The position numbers and the translations under genes are program-made. From contig VXAZ01008028.1 in the NCBI GenBank assembly GCA_013399875.1, positions 124,001 to 188,000 on the forward strand: a stretch of 64,000 nt of DNA, in the 5' to 3' direction. The DNA is from Gymnorhina tibicen (taxonomy: Eukaryota; Chordata; Aves; Passeriformes; Artamidae). Under the pieces are notes generated by a model. That model did no database searches and was not told the origin of the DNA. It was given only the letters and a program-made list of their open reading frames with translations. Positions 24,956-38,638 of the stretch are shown piece by piece (position 1 is the first letter of the stretch; each line of letters begins with the position of its first letter).

Positions 24956-25433
24956 GCAGGTAATACACTGCCATCACAAAGTAGCTACTTTGCCAGTGAA
25001 CAGGCTGGTTAGTCAGGACCCAAATGCCTCAGGTTTTACTTTTTGCTTTGCCGGGTGGCCTTGGGCAATTATTTTCCTCTTTCCCCAGCTTCCCTTTCCC
25101 CCTCTACAAAACATGTGCAAATGATTTGCCTCTATTGAGTGCTGCAAGAGATTAAGATATTCTTTAACTTTAGAAGCCATGTACTCATTCAACTGACTCT
25201 TATCTCTCCAAGCAAATATTCTTTTGCCATTAAGAAAAACAATAACCTGGAAAGGCACCAACAAAAAGCCTTCATTAGTGTGGAATAAAGATTGCCCTTA
25301 TGTTCTTCCAAGAGTGTTGGAAGTACTACTCTGCCAGCTAGGGAACACAAATTTTATGGCAATATTATCTTGCCTGTACTTTCTGAGAAGATCACTTTGT
25401 GCTTGCAGATTATGCACTTTTTATGGAGAATTT
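24956..25433. other. Gene-free stretch
   Basis: Nothing recognised. Two short chance frames (25013-25264 on -, 25224-25436 on +) overlap each other. Confidence 0.5.
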
Positions 25434-25510
25434 TAGAATCACAGAATAGTTTGGGTTAGAAGAGCCCCTAAAAATCATCTAGTCCAACCCACCTGGAAAA
25501 AGTAGGGAAA
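25434..25510 (-). mobile_element. CR1 LINE 3' end, antisense, very short
   Basis: The + strand reads 'agaatcacagaatagtttgg', 'gttagaagagcccctaaaaa' and 'tcatctagtccaaccc', the terminal 75 bp of a CR1. It is severely 5'-truncated. Confidence 0.85.
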
Positions 25511-27901
25511 GAGGTGGGCTTTCCTAGAGAAGAGCGTCCACAATAATTATTGCTTTCTATTTAAATCCCATTTTTCTTGCAAAGGGGACAGCTGTCCAGC
25601 TGAACCCTGCTGGAGAAGGCACCTCCCACAGTCTGAGTCCCTGGCTTTCTCCTGGGGTCACCTCCATACCTCCTGTGAGATCCACTGCCTACAATTCCAT
25701 TCGGTGCTCTCCTGTCCAATCCTGCAGCTCCAGGCTGTAAAAGTGCCACATTTTACAGCTGACAATGGAGATGGCAACACCCAGGAAATAAATTCTGAGC
25801 CACCTGATATCGACAGGTGCCTTCAATCACACAGGGACAGCAGAGCATCCCCGGCAGCTGCTGGCACAGCTCTCCTGACCTCACACTCCCCCAGCTTCCA
25901 ATGAACTCGGACAAGGCAGGAGCAGTTTGGTAACTGCAGAAGGCATCAGGAATAATTACTAGTTTGGGTGGAGAAAGTCTGCATTGCATTATTATTTATC
26001 ATTTGGGTATTTTCTCTTTTTCACACCCATGAGTGTCACTGCTGATGTCCTGGGAAGGCAGAGAGAGCAATCTAATGAACTTGTGCTAATGAATAAAAGA
26101 AGTGGTCTGTGCTGTGGTTTATTTAAATTTAATTTTTTTTCTGATAACAGCGAAGGTATTAAAAAAGCCTCTTTGTACTAAGAAAATGGAATTTATAGCT
26201 ATAATCAGAATGTTATTCTTATTGGTGAGCTAGAAAGAACACAGTCTATAATATCATATTGTTGGTTCGCTTCCACATTCACTGCTTATTTATTTCCCAA
26301 GAGCCTAAAACATTTTTTCTTTCATCAGTAAAAAAGCAGCAACTTCCCATAATATTTTTCAGGTCACACAATGTCTATATTGAGGCTATCACGTGTTGTT
26401 TCTTCATCTGTGTTCATCTGTGGTGGTTTTGTTTCTTTTGGAGGGGTGGAGGGTGTGAAGAGGGAGAGGGAACAGCATTTGAGAAAGAATTGTATAACTG
26501 AGACTACATCCTCAAGCTCTCAGTCAGAAACTCCCAGGCAACAAATTCGGCATCCAAGACACTCAGTTTTAAATGAAGAGTTAATCACTGGGTTTATTTT
26601 AAAAGGAGGGGGGAAAAAAAAGCAGAGTTATTCCAACTTCAGTAATTAAATATTGAACCATACTATTATTTAATGTATCCTATTCCTGCTTCAGCCTTGT
26701 CATGTGCTCCTGAAGGGATTTCTGTGAAGTCTGGTACGTAACCATCAGCAATTTATCTTCATCTGTCAAAAAACATACAAGTCCCATCCGCACCACGAGT
26801 GATCTTCCTGTGGCTCTGTCCGTGTACACAGCTGACAATTGCCACGTTCTGGAGCTTTAAGCAGCACAAAGGCTTCCCTGATGCTGTGTCTAATGGATTC
26901 ACACACCTCTGCATCCACATTAATATTTACTGCTAATCACTGTTGCCAATACAGAGCAAATAAACAAAGTGTGAGGATTCGTTTGGGTTTCTGAGTGAGG
27001 CTAACATTTCACAGCAATATCTTAAAGCTGCAATACATCCCATGAAGTTTTATCAGAGTTCTACCACCAGCACAAAGGAAATAAATGCCAAAGGCATTAA
27101 AAATATAGGCCTGTATGGTTCTTTGAAAAACTGGCTCTGTGATCACATTATAGCATAGAATGTAACTTTGTATTTCAAATATTTTTAGTTCCCATCTGTG
27201 TATGAGTGCATTGATAAGATAATGAAACATAGAAATAAGATATTAATGAACAGCTTTCCTGTGTGTACAGCTATGCCAGTTGGAAAAAAAACAGTATCAG
27301 CAGAAGGAGTAAAGCAGCCAAAAATCAAAGTTTAGGAAGGCTTAGGAAGATTATTGCATTACCTCCAGTGTAGACGAGATACAGATCTTAAACATATTCC
27401 AAATCTATTCAAGTTTCAGAATAGTTTAGATAGATCTGTTTTCCTCCATTTTACTCTGAGAACTCATATTTAAACACATATTTTAAATAATAGGGATTCT
27501 GAGATGCATAAAATTCCAAACAGTCCACTGTCATTTCCCTGGGCTGGATCAGCCCTACGTAACTCAGGTTTGGTGAGAGCAACCTGTCAGAGAAAACAGG
27601 AAACACAGGAAAAACAGGGGATATAAGTTGTGCAGCATCCTCCAGCAAGTTCTTGTCATGCCTGGCTGTCAGGCACCACAACCCTGCAGCACAGCACATC
27701 CTGACGGACAGCTTTGGATCACAGACACTCCATCAGACTCAGAGCGTGTTGTCAGACACGAGATGCTGGGCAGGGATAGAGTAGGATGTGGATATTTCCA
27801 GGAGGTGATAGGGATCAAAGATAGAACCAATCACTGAAAGCAAGCTCAAGGGAAGTTAATCAAGTCAAACCAATTTTAAAGAACAAACAAAACTCACAAG
27901 G
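25511..27901. other. Gene-free stretch
   Basis: 25570-25910 is GC-richer than its surroundings and is open on both strands for 60-78 residues without a recognisable motif. The rest is AT-rich, with G/A runs near 26447-26475 and 26606-26622. No gene is identified. Confidence 0.5.
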
Positions 27902-28160
27902 TTTGGACTAGGGGGAATGGCTTTAAACTGAAAGAGGGGAGATTTAGATTGGATATTAGAAATAAATTATTTATTTTGAAAGTAGTGAGGCCCTGGCACA
28001 GGTTGCCCAGAGAAGCTGTGGCTGCCACATCCCCTAAAGTGTTCAAGGCCAGGTTGGATGGGTCTTGGAGCAACCTGGGATGGTGGAAGGTGTCCCTGCC
28101 TGTGGGGAAGATGGTCTTTAAGGTCCCTTCCAACCCCAGCCATTCTATGACTCTAGGATG
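27902..28160 (+). mobile_element. CR1 LINE 3' end, sense
   Basis: It reads 'ctagggggaatggctttaaa', 'agatttagattggatattag', 'gaggccctggcacaggttgc', 'gtgttcaaggccaggttgga' and 'aaggtcccttccaaccccag', ending 'ccattctatgactctagg'. This is a well-preserved 3' 260 bp of a CR1 of the same subfamily as the copy at 32551. Confidence 0.94.
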
Positions 28161-30380
28161 TTATCATCTTAAAGCATCTTGCATCATTCATATTATCCAA
28201 TATTTCCTGCCAAATTCAATGAAGTTTCGTTACTAGCTTTCATTCAATTAGCTTTTCCCTTCATATCTCATTTTGCCCCACTTCAGTCCCCAAATCCTGC
28301 AGAAATCATCATATGGTTAATGGCTGGCATGCCTCCAGCTGGAGGATGTGATGTCAAATATGTGTCATGGATCCTCATACAGATTCACCTACCAGCTCAC
28401 CTTAGGAACACTTCAAGAGGAAATTTCACTTGCATTAACTTTATGGATGTAAGATTGGCTGTTGGATGCATTACTGCAGTGGAGAAACAAATGATCACAA
28501 CAGAACAATGATTTTTCCTCTCCCCATAAGGAGCACTGCAGAAATCCATTCCAGCTGAAGTACATCTTATCCTGAGAGGTTCACAAATAGCAGGTTTTAT
28601 TCTCGACACTCACCAGTGGCAGGGTGGTTAGTTTTTAGATTTCATCTTTCCAGCAAGGTCATTTCCTCTAGTGAATCAGCACCTTGGCATCTCATTTTCT
28701 CTCTAAAAAGGGGGAAACCATGTCTAGCATAGCAGGAGCACACGGACACACAAATTTTTGGAGATGAGAGACAACAAAAGGGTCAGATGACTTCCTTTGT
28801 GCCAAAGAAATGGTCACACTGACTGGTTGTTTTATTTAGATGTAGTGCAGACAGCTTGTAGTGCGTCCATTAGAACTGCCTTTCTCTTAATTACACCGAC
28901 TTTTAAAAGCTTTGATTAATTACGATACAGAGCAAAGGTTTCCAGCAGAGAGATGACTGTATCAGAAAACAGCTCCTGATGCTGACCAGATCAGGTCAGT
29001 GTTTGAAGCATTTTATATCCCGTAATAAACTGGACACAAAGTTGTTACTAGCAGGATTATAGATGTCAAGAAATATTTATATTGTTCAAAGAGATCTATG
29101 ATTGCAGAAGACTAGCAATTTCTTTATTTATTTAAATTGGTGGAACCAAATGAAAGGACTGAGAAAAAATAATAGTTTGGGGGTTTTTTGGTTTAGTCAC
29201 TGGAATGAAAACAAATCAAAACGTATTTATTGCAGAGAGGGATTTTTTCTTTGCCCTCACTGAACTAAAAAAATGCCTTTTTTTTTTTTAATTTTATAAA
29301 ATTCATTCACCATGTGAACTACAAGCTCTTGAGAGCCTGTGTAAACAGAGTGAGATGCTTTGCATCTCTCCACCTCATTTCCATCCAAACCCTCAGTGGC
29401 TTTCTCAGGTTGGTGCAGGAATTTTCTGATATCTATGGCACTATTATGAAAAATGATGTGCTTGCCTGAGTTGCGTAAGGAACAAATTTGCATTCAATTC
29501 CCCAAAGAGCCATCGAAGGTTTACATGTCCTTGAAAGCATCACTTAAAGTGGATTCATGGAAAACTAACTGATAGTCGAGCTTTTCAACGGCTCTGGGAA
29601 GCCAGCAGAGGAAAATTGAATTGCCCTGTGCCAGTGCTGCTGTCTCACCAGGAGCTCTGGATGGAAGCTGGATGACAAGGTTAGAGTAGATGCATAAAGT
29701 TACAGGACACAAGTCTCTCTGCCTCATTTTCTACACCTCTAATTCAGTAATGGCAGCAATTCCCAGGGCTACTGTACAGGGCATATTCATTAACATTTCC
29801 AGTCCTGCTACTAATGACAAGTATAGGTGGAAGATTTAAGAGAGTGAGATTCTGGCTTCGGGACTGATTTTGCAGTGCTGATATTTGTGGCTTCTTCTTA
29901 AATCTTACTGTGGCAGACATTCCCACCTTCCCTGCGTTTAAGGGTTTTTTTAAACCCCTGACAATTTCTGGCATTCTTTTTCTCCTTTACATTTATATCA
30001 CAGTCTTTTTTTATCTCACTACAGTGATTATTTTCCTTTTAAAAGCCTCCTGGAAATATACATCCTCATTTTTTCCTGATAATCAGATATTGGGTATTTT
30101 TCATTATATTTAGTTTTTAGCATTACTATTTCAGTTAGAACCTACTGTAACACACAGAATTAGTTTTCAAGACTGAAATTTAAGTATATTGGAATGAGCT
30201 TTACATGTCATTTTTCTTTGTCACCTATGCTGTTACCCTGTCAAACTTCAGACGAAAGCTTAGAGGGAATAGACTGTAGTACAGTTAACATACGCTTCTA
30301 GATTTCTCTGCTTGAATTTCAAGATCTGATTAAATATGAACAACTCTCTGAACTTCTAAAATGCTGGTGGGAAGCATGTA

Positions 30381-30870
30381 ACTCTGGAAAGGAGATACGA
30401 TCAAATCAAATGCAATTGAACGTAAAAAGAAAACTTGGAAATGGAGTGACTACAACAAAATTGACTGAGATGAAAAGAGGTGCAGTGAAAAGGACTGAAA
30501 TGTACCAAACTTATTCACACTGAAATCTAAAATCAGAGAAGAAAGGTCAACAAAGAGACAGGAGAAGAAATTGAAGAAATGAAATGCCAAAAGAAGAAAG
30601 AGAAAATTCTGAAATTAGGTGAAATCAAGAAAAGAGAATGGGATGACATGAAATCCATGGAAATGGACCAAACCTTGCCCAGCTGATCCTCACTGAAATC
30701 GCAAGATTTCATTTCCTGTCCTGAAATGAAGAATTTGAAATCAGACAACAGTGGAACAAACACTCTGGAGGGGAGATATGATACAATAAAATGCAATTGA
30801 AAGAAAAAAAAATTTGGAAATGGAGTGACTACAACAAAATGTACTGAGATGAAATGAGGTGCAGTGAAAA
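30381..30870. repeat. Purine-rich block with a 110-bp direct repeat
   Basis: The copies at 30381-30490 and 30762-30870 share 'actctgg', 'gagata.gat', 'aaatgcaattgaa', 'ttggaaatggagtgactaca' and 'gaggtgcagtgaaaa'. They are roughly 88% identical by eye, at 381-bp spacing. Between them lie many copies of short GAAAT/GAAATG words and a run of nearly pure A/G at 30535-30640. It resembles a partial tandem duplication or a decaying minisatellite. No known family is recognised. Confidence 0.85.
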
Positions 30871-32028
30871 GAGGTCAACTGGGCATGAAAGCAGCATCTT
30901 AGGAGAGCATACATCAGCAGTCTTGGGGAGAGGCAATATAACACAAGAGACACAGAGAAAATTCAAGAGTCAACTCATGATGTATTGCTTTCCCCACTGC
31001 CTGCAGAATGGGGCTGTGTCACAAGTAGCACAGTGATATACTGATGCTACACTTCCCCATCCACCCCACCAACTCCCCTTTTCAGATCTGAAATGACTGT
31101 TGGTACAAAATACACCTTTTCTAAACTAATCCTGGTCACTGGGGTGTCCTTTCTGACTTTACTGTATGGTGAGCTTACCACTAAGAGTTCAAGTTCAGAA
31201 ATTCAGGTAATTGCCCTCACTGGATTTTAGGGCCAAGCAGGCATTAGAAAAATGAAACATAAATGGTTCCTTGGTGGGAACCACACCTTCAAGACCTTAT
31301 AAGCTGTTGTTTTCAGAGGAGGCATCCAAACAGCAATTTCCCATGTGTACTGGGGCAGCAAAACATAGGGGAGCACCATGAGCACATATGTGCACATCCT
31401 CTGTGTTTTCCAAAGGCTGATTACAGGGAACTAAGGACCCCTGGCAGCAACAGTACGGGCAATCAAAGTGGAAAGCACCAAGAAAAAAACCCCACTCTAA
31501 TAATTGTCACTTGAAAAACCACATTCCCTACTTCAAGTCATGGTCCCACACAAAGCATTAAACAGAAACCTGATGTTATATTTACTGTTTGCACAGAAAC
31601 ACCTGTACAGAGAGGCAACCTCAGGGAAGCACACACAGCAAATTAGAAGAAGTATCTTGAGCATGTACGAGGACATCTGAGCCAAAGAAGAACTCAAACT
31701 TCTCTGCAATCAGACCTTCCCCTCACCGCACATATTTTTATCCCGGACAATAAAGCATGTTCTGAAAATTAAGAGATCCAACCTCTCATCTGCAGTCTAA
31801 ATTATAGGGAAAAAATATTTACAGCTTAACTGCAAACATCAAAAGTCATTTCAACAAGTTCAATTAAAAAAAAATTAAAGTTTAATTACACATATTTGAT
31901 TTAATAGCTGAATAACAAAACTGTCCTCTCTCCTGTTTTTCCTTGTACAGATCTTTCCCAGCATAACACCCACCATCTCTCCTTCTCTTCCCCTTCTTTT
32001 TCCAGGGGGCAGAATGGGCAATTTTTAA

Positions 32029-32047
32029 TTTTTTTTTTTTTTTTTTT
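32029..32047 (-). repeat. T19 homopolymer
   Basis: Nineteen T residues follow 'caatttttaa'. On the - strand this is a poly(A) run that might be a retrocopy tail, but the + strand DNA to its right is not recognised as any gene. Confidence 0.9.
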
Positions 32048-32550
32048 ACAGGCTTGTCCATGCTGACTGCCCCAGTACTTACTTTCTCCTGGCTATAATA
32101 TGGTTGTTACATACTGCAGTTATGTGCAATAGACTACACCTGTTGTAATAAACAAACCAGCTTTCCATCCTTTGGGCAAGTTTGTACAATCTCTCCTGCT
32201 TTCTCCCCACAGGGTGACAGGTTCATATCAGAGAATAAAAATCAAAGCACTGAAGGATGTCAGGTCCTCAGGAGCAACCGAGTCAGAAATTCTCCAGTGA
32301 CTGTGGAAAGGGCAGACAGTTAGCTTTTCCTGATGACAATGACCCTTAAATTACTGCCTTAATTAAACATTCAGAGTTCTCACTCGGAGATGTGAGTATG
32401 TATTTCACAAAGAGCTGTGCTGCAGCTGTAGCAGAGGAGTGTCCTCCTGATTTCCTGTGCTGTGGGCAACTTCATTCCCTGTCTCCTCCTCATAGTTAGA
32501 GTTTGATTTGTTTATGTTTCTGTCCCCAAAAACTCTCCCCCCTCACTGAA

Positions 32551-33012
32551 GCGAGTCCAGAGGAATGCACCAAGGGGATCAGGGGGATGGAGCAGTTCTG
32601 CTGTGAGGAAGGGCTGAGAGAATTGGGGTTATTCAGTCTGGAGAAGAGAAGGCTTTGGGGTGACCTAAATTGTGGCCTTGCAGTAAGCAAAGGGAGCCCA
32701 CAGGAAAGATGGGGAGAGACGATTTACAAGGGATGGAGTGACAGAACAAGGGGGAATGGATTCAAACTGAAAGAGAGTAGAGTTAGATTGGATATTAGGA
32801 AAAAAATTGTTCCCTGTGTGGGTGGTGAGGCCCTGGCACAGGGTGCCCAGAGAAGCTGTGGCTGCCCCATCCCTGGAAGTGTCCAAGGCCAGGTTGGACA
32901 GGGCTTGGAGCAACCTGGGCTAGTGGGAGGTGTCCCTGCTCATGGCAGGGGGTTGGAACTGGTTCACCCTTAAGGTCCCTTCCAACCAAGGCCATTCTCT
33001 GATTCTATGATC
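32551..33012 (+). mobile_element. CR1 LINE fragment, sense
   Basis: About 460 bp. It runs 'gcgagtccagaggaatgcac', 'ttattcagtctggagaagag', 'acaagggggaatggattcaa', 'agattggatattaggaaaaa', 'gtggtgaggccctggcacag' and 'aaggtcccttccaaccaagg', ending 'ccattctctgattctatgatc'. The longest open frame in the window (156 residues, 32503-32973) is a translation of this copy and should not be called a gene. The 3' end is nearly intact. Confidence 0.95.
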
Positions 33013-34831
33013 CTTAACCCACTTTTCTCCATTTCTAGAGCAAATCAAACCTTAACACTTTGGAATTCTTTTTCCTTTTCTATGAAGTTTCTTTGGTGAC
33101 TTTTTGTCCTCATCTCATCTGTCTTGAGCCTCTCTCTTGCTAACATCTATGACAGTTCTTTAAAAACTTATTATGTCCCCATCAATACCTCCCTTCACTG
33201 TGACACTTTGTAGCCACTGTAATAAAGACTGAAAAAATGACCAGGGTCCAGAGGACAAATTCACACCAACTGTTACTTGTGGTTTATTGGAAGGACATAA
33301 ATAAACCAAAAATAAGATGGTGTCTTCTAGGCTGAGATAGTGAAAAATTACCTTGTCCTCCGAGATTCAAACATTTGGTAACCTATGTTTTCTTTTGTTG
33401 TATATATTCCTATAATTAATAATCAAATTAAGCAAAGGAATTTCTTTTTGCTTTGGATTTGCACAGGAATTAGCCCAGTGAAGTCTGGAATTGATCTCCC
33501 TCTGTACAACAAACGCTGATTACAGTCTCTCCTCTCTTAAAGTAGTTTATTTATATTTTTCTAAATGATCATTAGTGAAACATTATCGAACTCATTAAAA
33601 AAATATAATGATAGACAAATTATGTTCTTCTAATGAAGACAGAGAGAGAGAGATTCAGATCTTTCTATTTTGTATCTCACAGCCCCACTGGAATCTGCCA
33701 GAAGTTTGATGTAATACCTCATGAAATTTTATTTGCATACCAGCATGTATATCTATGCCATGTAATCTAAGAAAAGAGGGAATATAAGAAGAATGTATTA
33801 AATAGGAGTGCAGCAGGAGGAGTGAGGTCTCTAACAGCTCTAAGAACCTGGGTTACGCTGGATCTTAGAGCTCCTCAAGGTTTTCAAGTGCTAATGAAAT
33901 TTCCCTGCTAGAATTCATTCTTTTCAACTGGCAGGGACCAGGGAAATTTTCATAAAAGTTTCTTCCTTGTGTTGTTTACAGCTACTTTTAGATCTTTCAC
34001 ATGGCTTTCAAATTTCAGAAAGAAGGTGGAGGGTAAACAAATATTTTTAAACTAGGTGTGATTTTTTTTTCCTTTTTACTTTAGTCAGCTTTGTTAAATA
34101 TATTCACTACATAATCTTGAAAGAAAAAAGGAAAAAAAAAGAAAAATCTCTCTTGTTAATTCTGCTGAAATATATCAAACTTAGAGGGGTTTGAAAACAC
34201 CCAGCAGGGCAAGAACATAAAAAAGAATTTTATAGCATTTGTGAAATGATAAAATCTAAATTTGCAAATTTGTTTATCAGCTTGTATTGCAGTGGAAGAA
34301 GATTTTTTTTCCCAAGTTCTTTTCAAGCAATTCACATCATGATCAGTGTCTTGACTTGTGCCATCTTTGAACTCATGCAATGTAAGGAATGTCAGCTTCA
34401 GATCTCAGCTCCCATTTTACCAGTCATACTACACACATTGCTTTGATCTCAACCAAATTTAGCTGACCTTTCCAGAAAAACCAGGACAGAACCCATCCAA
34501 TTGCATGAAAATTTTAGTCTTCTCAACCTAATTAAGGAAGAGGTAGAGAAAATCAACCTCTTGAAGAAATATTTTGATAAATAATGACACCAAAGGCTCA
34601 GTGGGAATTATTGGGCTGTAGCCAGTCCTTTTCTTAGCAACACCCTCTCTACAGCTAAATCAATTAAATATTTTATTATTTTTTTTATACTGATGGAAGT
34701 GTATTGCCACTAGTGAATTTCTTTTATGGCATCATGTTCTTATCTACAGGGTATCCACCTATCTTTGTTTCTGTAATTGAATTTTCCTCCAAAGTTCGTT
34801 ACCTTCCAGTTTTTTCCCTTCTATCATTGTA

Positions 34832-34865
34832 AATTTACTTCAGAAATGAATTTACTTCAGAAATG
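34832..34865. repeat. 17-bp tandem duplication
   Basis: Two exact copies of 'aatttacttcagaaatg' lie head to tail (34832-34848, 34849-34865). Confidence 0.95.
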
Positions 34866-35015
34866 CTCCTTAGCTATTCCAGCTCTCCATTCCATATAAG
34901 AAAGAGACTTATTCTCCTGTTTTGTGGTTACTTTTCTTGCCTCCTGGGACTCCTTTCAAAACCTTGTCTGCAAAGATGCAGGATGAGGAGAACTCAGCTT
35001 TAGTTTCTTTACATC

Positions 35016-35034
35016 AAAAAAAAAAAAAAAAAAA
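35016..35034 (+). repeat. A19 homopolymer
   Basis: Nineteen A residues follow 'tttctttacatc'. The preceding DNA is open for about 30 codons (34922 onward) but unrecognised. A retrocopy tail is possible, and slippage is equally so. Confidence 0.9.
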
Positions 35035-38000
35035 TGAAAACCAAACAACCAAGACTCCCTGCATTTACTCCTTATCACAAGTCATTTTGAAAACACAACT
35101 GGAAAGTCACACAGCCTGACTCCATCTTTCTCAGGACAGCCCACTGCCAGTGGGGGTTAGCCCAAACAATGCAAGTCTGCTCACGAAAAACGCTTTATCA
35201 TCATCACCAGGTTTAATTCCATAAACCCTACACATTTCTCACCCAAGGGAACTCCCATTTCAGTTTCAGACCATGATCTCAAAAGAATTTGACGACACTG
35301 GGAGATTTGTTGTCAGTATTTGCATTCCCCCATAAATTACCGACTTTGGAGAGCAATGTGGGACCTTGACAATGATCCTTCTCTCCCTTGAATTGTCAGA
35401 AATTAGTTTAACTGGATGGAATTGCATTAGTGGGAAACCAGATAATGGCCCTAACTCAATAAGGCACATTATTTGTTTGCTTTTAATCTGGCGGCAGTCC
35501 CATTGAAGTTAGCCAGCCTTGAGTATATCCCAGAATAGCAATGCTTTTTGAGCGAGGATAGGAATGCAAAGGTGTTCAGCCTGAATACTTCCCCTCTAAT
35601 CTAATATAGGAGCATATGTTTATAATTTAGGAACCTGTAATTTAGGACAGAGAGAGAAATGCTTGGCTTGACTAACTTCACTGATATGCCTGTTATAGAT
35701 GGCTTTCTGAAGAATGGAGAATCATATAAAACGGCCAAATTCCCAGGCACTATCACAGGGGAAGCGATGAGAAAGTAGACTCCAAGTTAAGTAAATAATG
35801 TAAAATTTGTAGATAATCAAACAGGATTTGGGCAGTTGATCATACACACTTATAGATCGCCCCTGTAGCAGGGCTTAAATGGTTTATTCAGTAACTGTCC
35901 CTTGATCCTCCCTCTCCCCCAGTCTCATGTGCAAATGAGTCTCTCAGTTGACTCGCGGACCCCACAGCAACCCCAGCATTTGTCTTTGATCTTTCAGATC
36001 AGTTGTCCACCTACAGACCCCCTGGTCTCACTAGAATCTGAGCAAAAATTATAGTCCGAAGAAAATCTCAGTCTTCATTAGTTATTCCCAATTAGTTTTA
36101 AATTCCTCTAACTTTATGCCTAAATTAAGGGACAATTATTATCAAACTAAGACCCCCATGGACAGGAGCTTCCATCCCCAGGCTGGTTGGTCTGTCTTGT
36201 AGAACAAGACTCTTGGTAATTCCACACGATCTTCAACTCACACACAGAGCTTAATTTTAAATCTTCTCAGCTAAACACAGCTGACTGGGTTATCTCTGTA
36301 ACTACTAAGACTATAACAAATTGATAGTAATTTACGTGGGTGTCCAAATAATGGGGTGTAATGAAGAGGAGATTAGAATGATGTAAAAACTGTTACATGC
36401 TATTTTGACTGAATACAGTCTCAAGACAGATTACCAAATTAAAAGAAAAATATTTTGATTGCATGGTATGTGATCAAGATTTTGTCTGCCTTGGAAATGG
36501 CAAGCAGTTAAACTATATCAGTGAAAGATAATTTGTGAAGGAGTTCTGAATTAATAGACACACAAGAAACCCAAAAGCCTTCAAAGAAGATGAAAGATTT
36601 TTCAGGTCTGCTTTTGAAGCAGAGAAAACAAAAATATCTTTGTACAGCTGCTAGAAAAAGAAAAAGGTGTGATGATTCAGAAGTTAAAATCACTTTTTTT
36701 TTGGATAGCAAGTGTTTAAATGCACAACTGAGTCTCTACCATAGGAGATGTTTTAAGTTCCTTTAGGATAAGTGGAGGATGGGTTGGGCTTGGCCTTACA
36801 ACTTTTAAGACAGATTAAGTTCTCTGCACCTCAACAGACTTTCTCTATGACTTTCAGGCCTTATGTCCTGTGTCTTAATTCCCTATTTCTAAAATAGGGT
36901 AAATGGTTTCCTGCCTCTGAGGATTTCTGGAAGGATCAATACATTAAGGATGCGAGACATTCAGATATGGAGGTGATGTGAACTGTACATCTCTGAGATG
37001 GATGGCTGCTGAGTGGAAGCCAAAACCTCAGTTTTCAGAATCTCAGAGAGATTTATTATTCTGATCCTTACACAGTGGAGAGCTGCATAAAGAAAATGTG
37101 ACCTTGAGATTCCTGTTTTGATTGCCTTAGTGCCCAGCAAAAAACCCTGTAGATTGACCCAAACCTGCTCAATTTTCTGCTTCATTTTGGGGTCCCATTA
37201 AGTGACCATGCCCCTGCATTGGCCAACACCCTCTTACACTGTTGGTTAAAAGGGAAGGAAAAGTATCATCCTCTTAATAGAGTCTTGTACCTTGCCCTGA
37301 TGTGATGGCTGAGACTGGAACCTGGAGTGCATTCTGGCGATACTCTGGGTCTACAAAAAACTGACAATCCCAGCCAGGAGAACTGTGTCACACATTAAAG
37401 TGTCACTCCTCATATGCTGGTGACTGCCTTATGCCTTTGCTTCTCAGTTCCTTAAGAGACACAAAACCCCCCCATTTCAACAGAAATACTTTATTTTCTT
37501 CCATCCCACCTGTGTGATCCATCAAGATATTCCAGCAAAGACCACTGCAAGTGCAGACAAATGGAACAAACTTGTGACAAAATGGAGATGGATACGGTCC
37601 TACTTGGTTTAACTTTTTCATTGCATTTCAAAATGTTAAAGCAAGTCTACCAATACAACATACCAAACTCAAAACATGTCTGATGCAAGATAAAATCAAC
37701 AAAAAAATCTCTTTAGAGTTAGACAACTATTGTAGCTGAGTAAGGATTCAGAGAGCAGAATTCGGATCACTGTTTCCTAAACAGATAAAGTGGAGGTGGG
37801 GGATGCAAAAACTTGTACTTGGAAATCGAGAAATATGGCAAGAAGCAGCAAGCAAGAACAAAATCAGAGAAGGCAAGGTGCTAGAAGTCCAGGTTTTATA
37901 GTCCTCATTTTAACATGAAGAGGGATTAGGAAGTGTTATTACTTCCCTTCTGTTCATTCACAGAACACTGCTAAAATAGGAGAGAGAAGTAGGGTACAGC

Positions 38001-38638
38001 ATTCGGTTTGGTCCTAATTAAACAATCTCCAATCTCATACTCAGGGCAAAGTTCACCTGCTTTGACAGAAATACTGCCAGACAAAAGAGGAAGGGAATGA
38101 ATCTAACTGGCTGAAATCTCAGCTAATACAGCAGGAGTGGTTATGAGATTCATGTTCTTCATGCAACAGCAAAGGCATTCAGTGTTTATTGATTCACTTG
38201 ACCAACAATTTCGTTACACACATAACAAATAAGATGTTGGGGAAAGCAGCACATTATTTCCTGCTATTCATGCATAAGCACTCCAAGAGTTCTCACAAAG
38301 CCTTAATATAAGATAACTTAAGCACTAAAATAATAAGGAAAATATTTTATAGTCAGGACTAGCCAGTTTGACCACTAGAGCACTTATAAAACTAAAACAT
38401 ATAAATTGCACCAGAGAATTACCAAGGTCACAGAAACAAGCCCGCAAAAATCAGACAATGGACTCCAGTGTGCATTATAATATATTTTCTAATTACATAA
38501 TTTCATGTTAATTCTCTTCTGTTTCTTTCCACAGAGAGTGCTCAATGTCCTCCTGAATTCTTCAGTGCTTATTACTATAGTAACCAAATGCTTCAAAAAC
38601 ATTAATTAATTTTCAAAGTATCTCTGTGGAAAATTAAA

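Larger units (their letters stand above)
28161..32550. other. Gene-free stretch with a purine-rich repeat block
   Basis: About 4.4 kb. A 110-residue frame at 28179-28511 is open but has no motif. T runs lie at 29279-29290 and 32029-32047. The purine-rich block at 30381-30870 is listed separately. No gene is recognised. Confidence 0.5.
33013..38638. other. Long gene-free AT-rich stretch
   Basis: About 5.6 kb without a recognised gene. It contains a (GA)6 run near 33643-33655, A/T runs near 34060 and 34130, a 17-bp tandem (34832), an A19 run (35016) and a pyrimidine-rich GC-richer part at about 35860-36260 with no definable ends. Confidence 0.5.

Noticed and set aside
32503..32973. Longest open frame of the window (156 codons, +)
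   Set aside because: It is a translation of a sense CR1 3' region ('ttattcagtctggagaagag ...'), so not a host gene.
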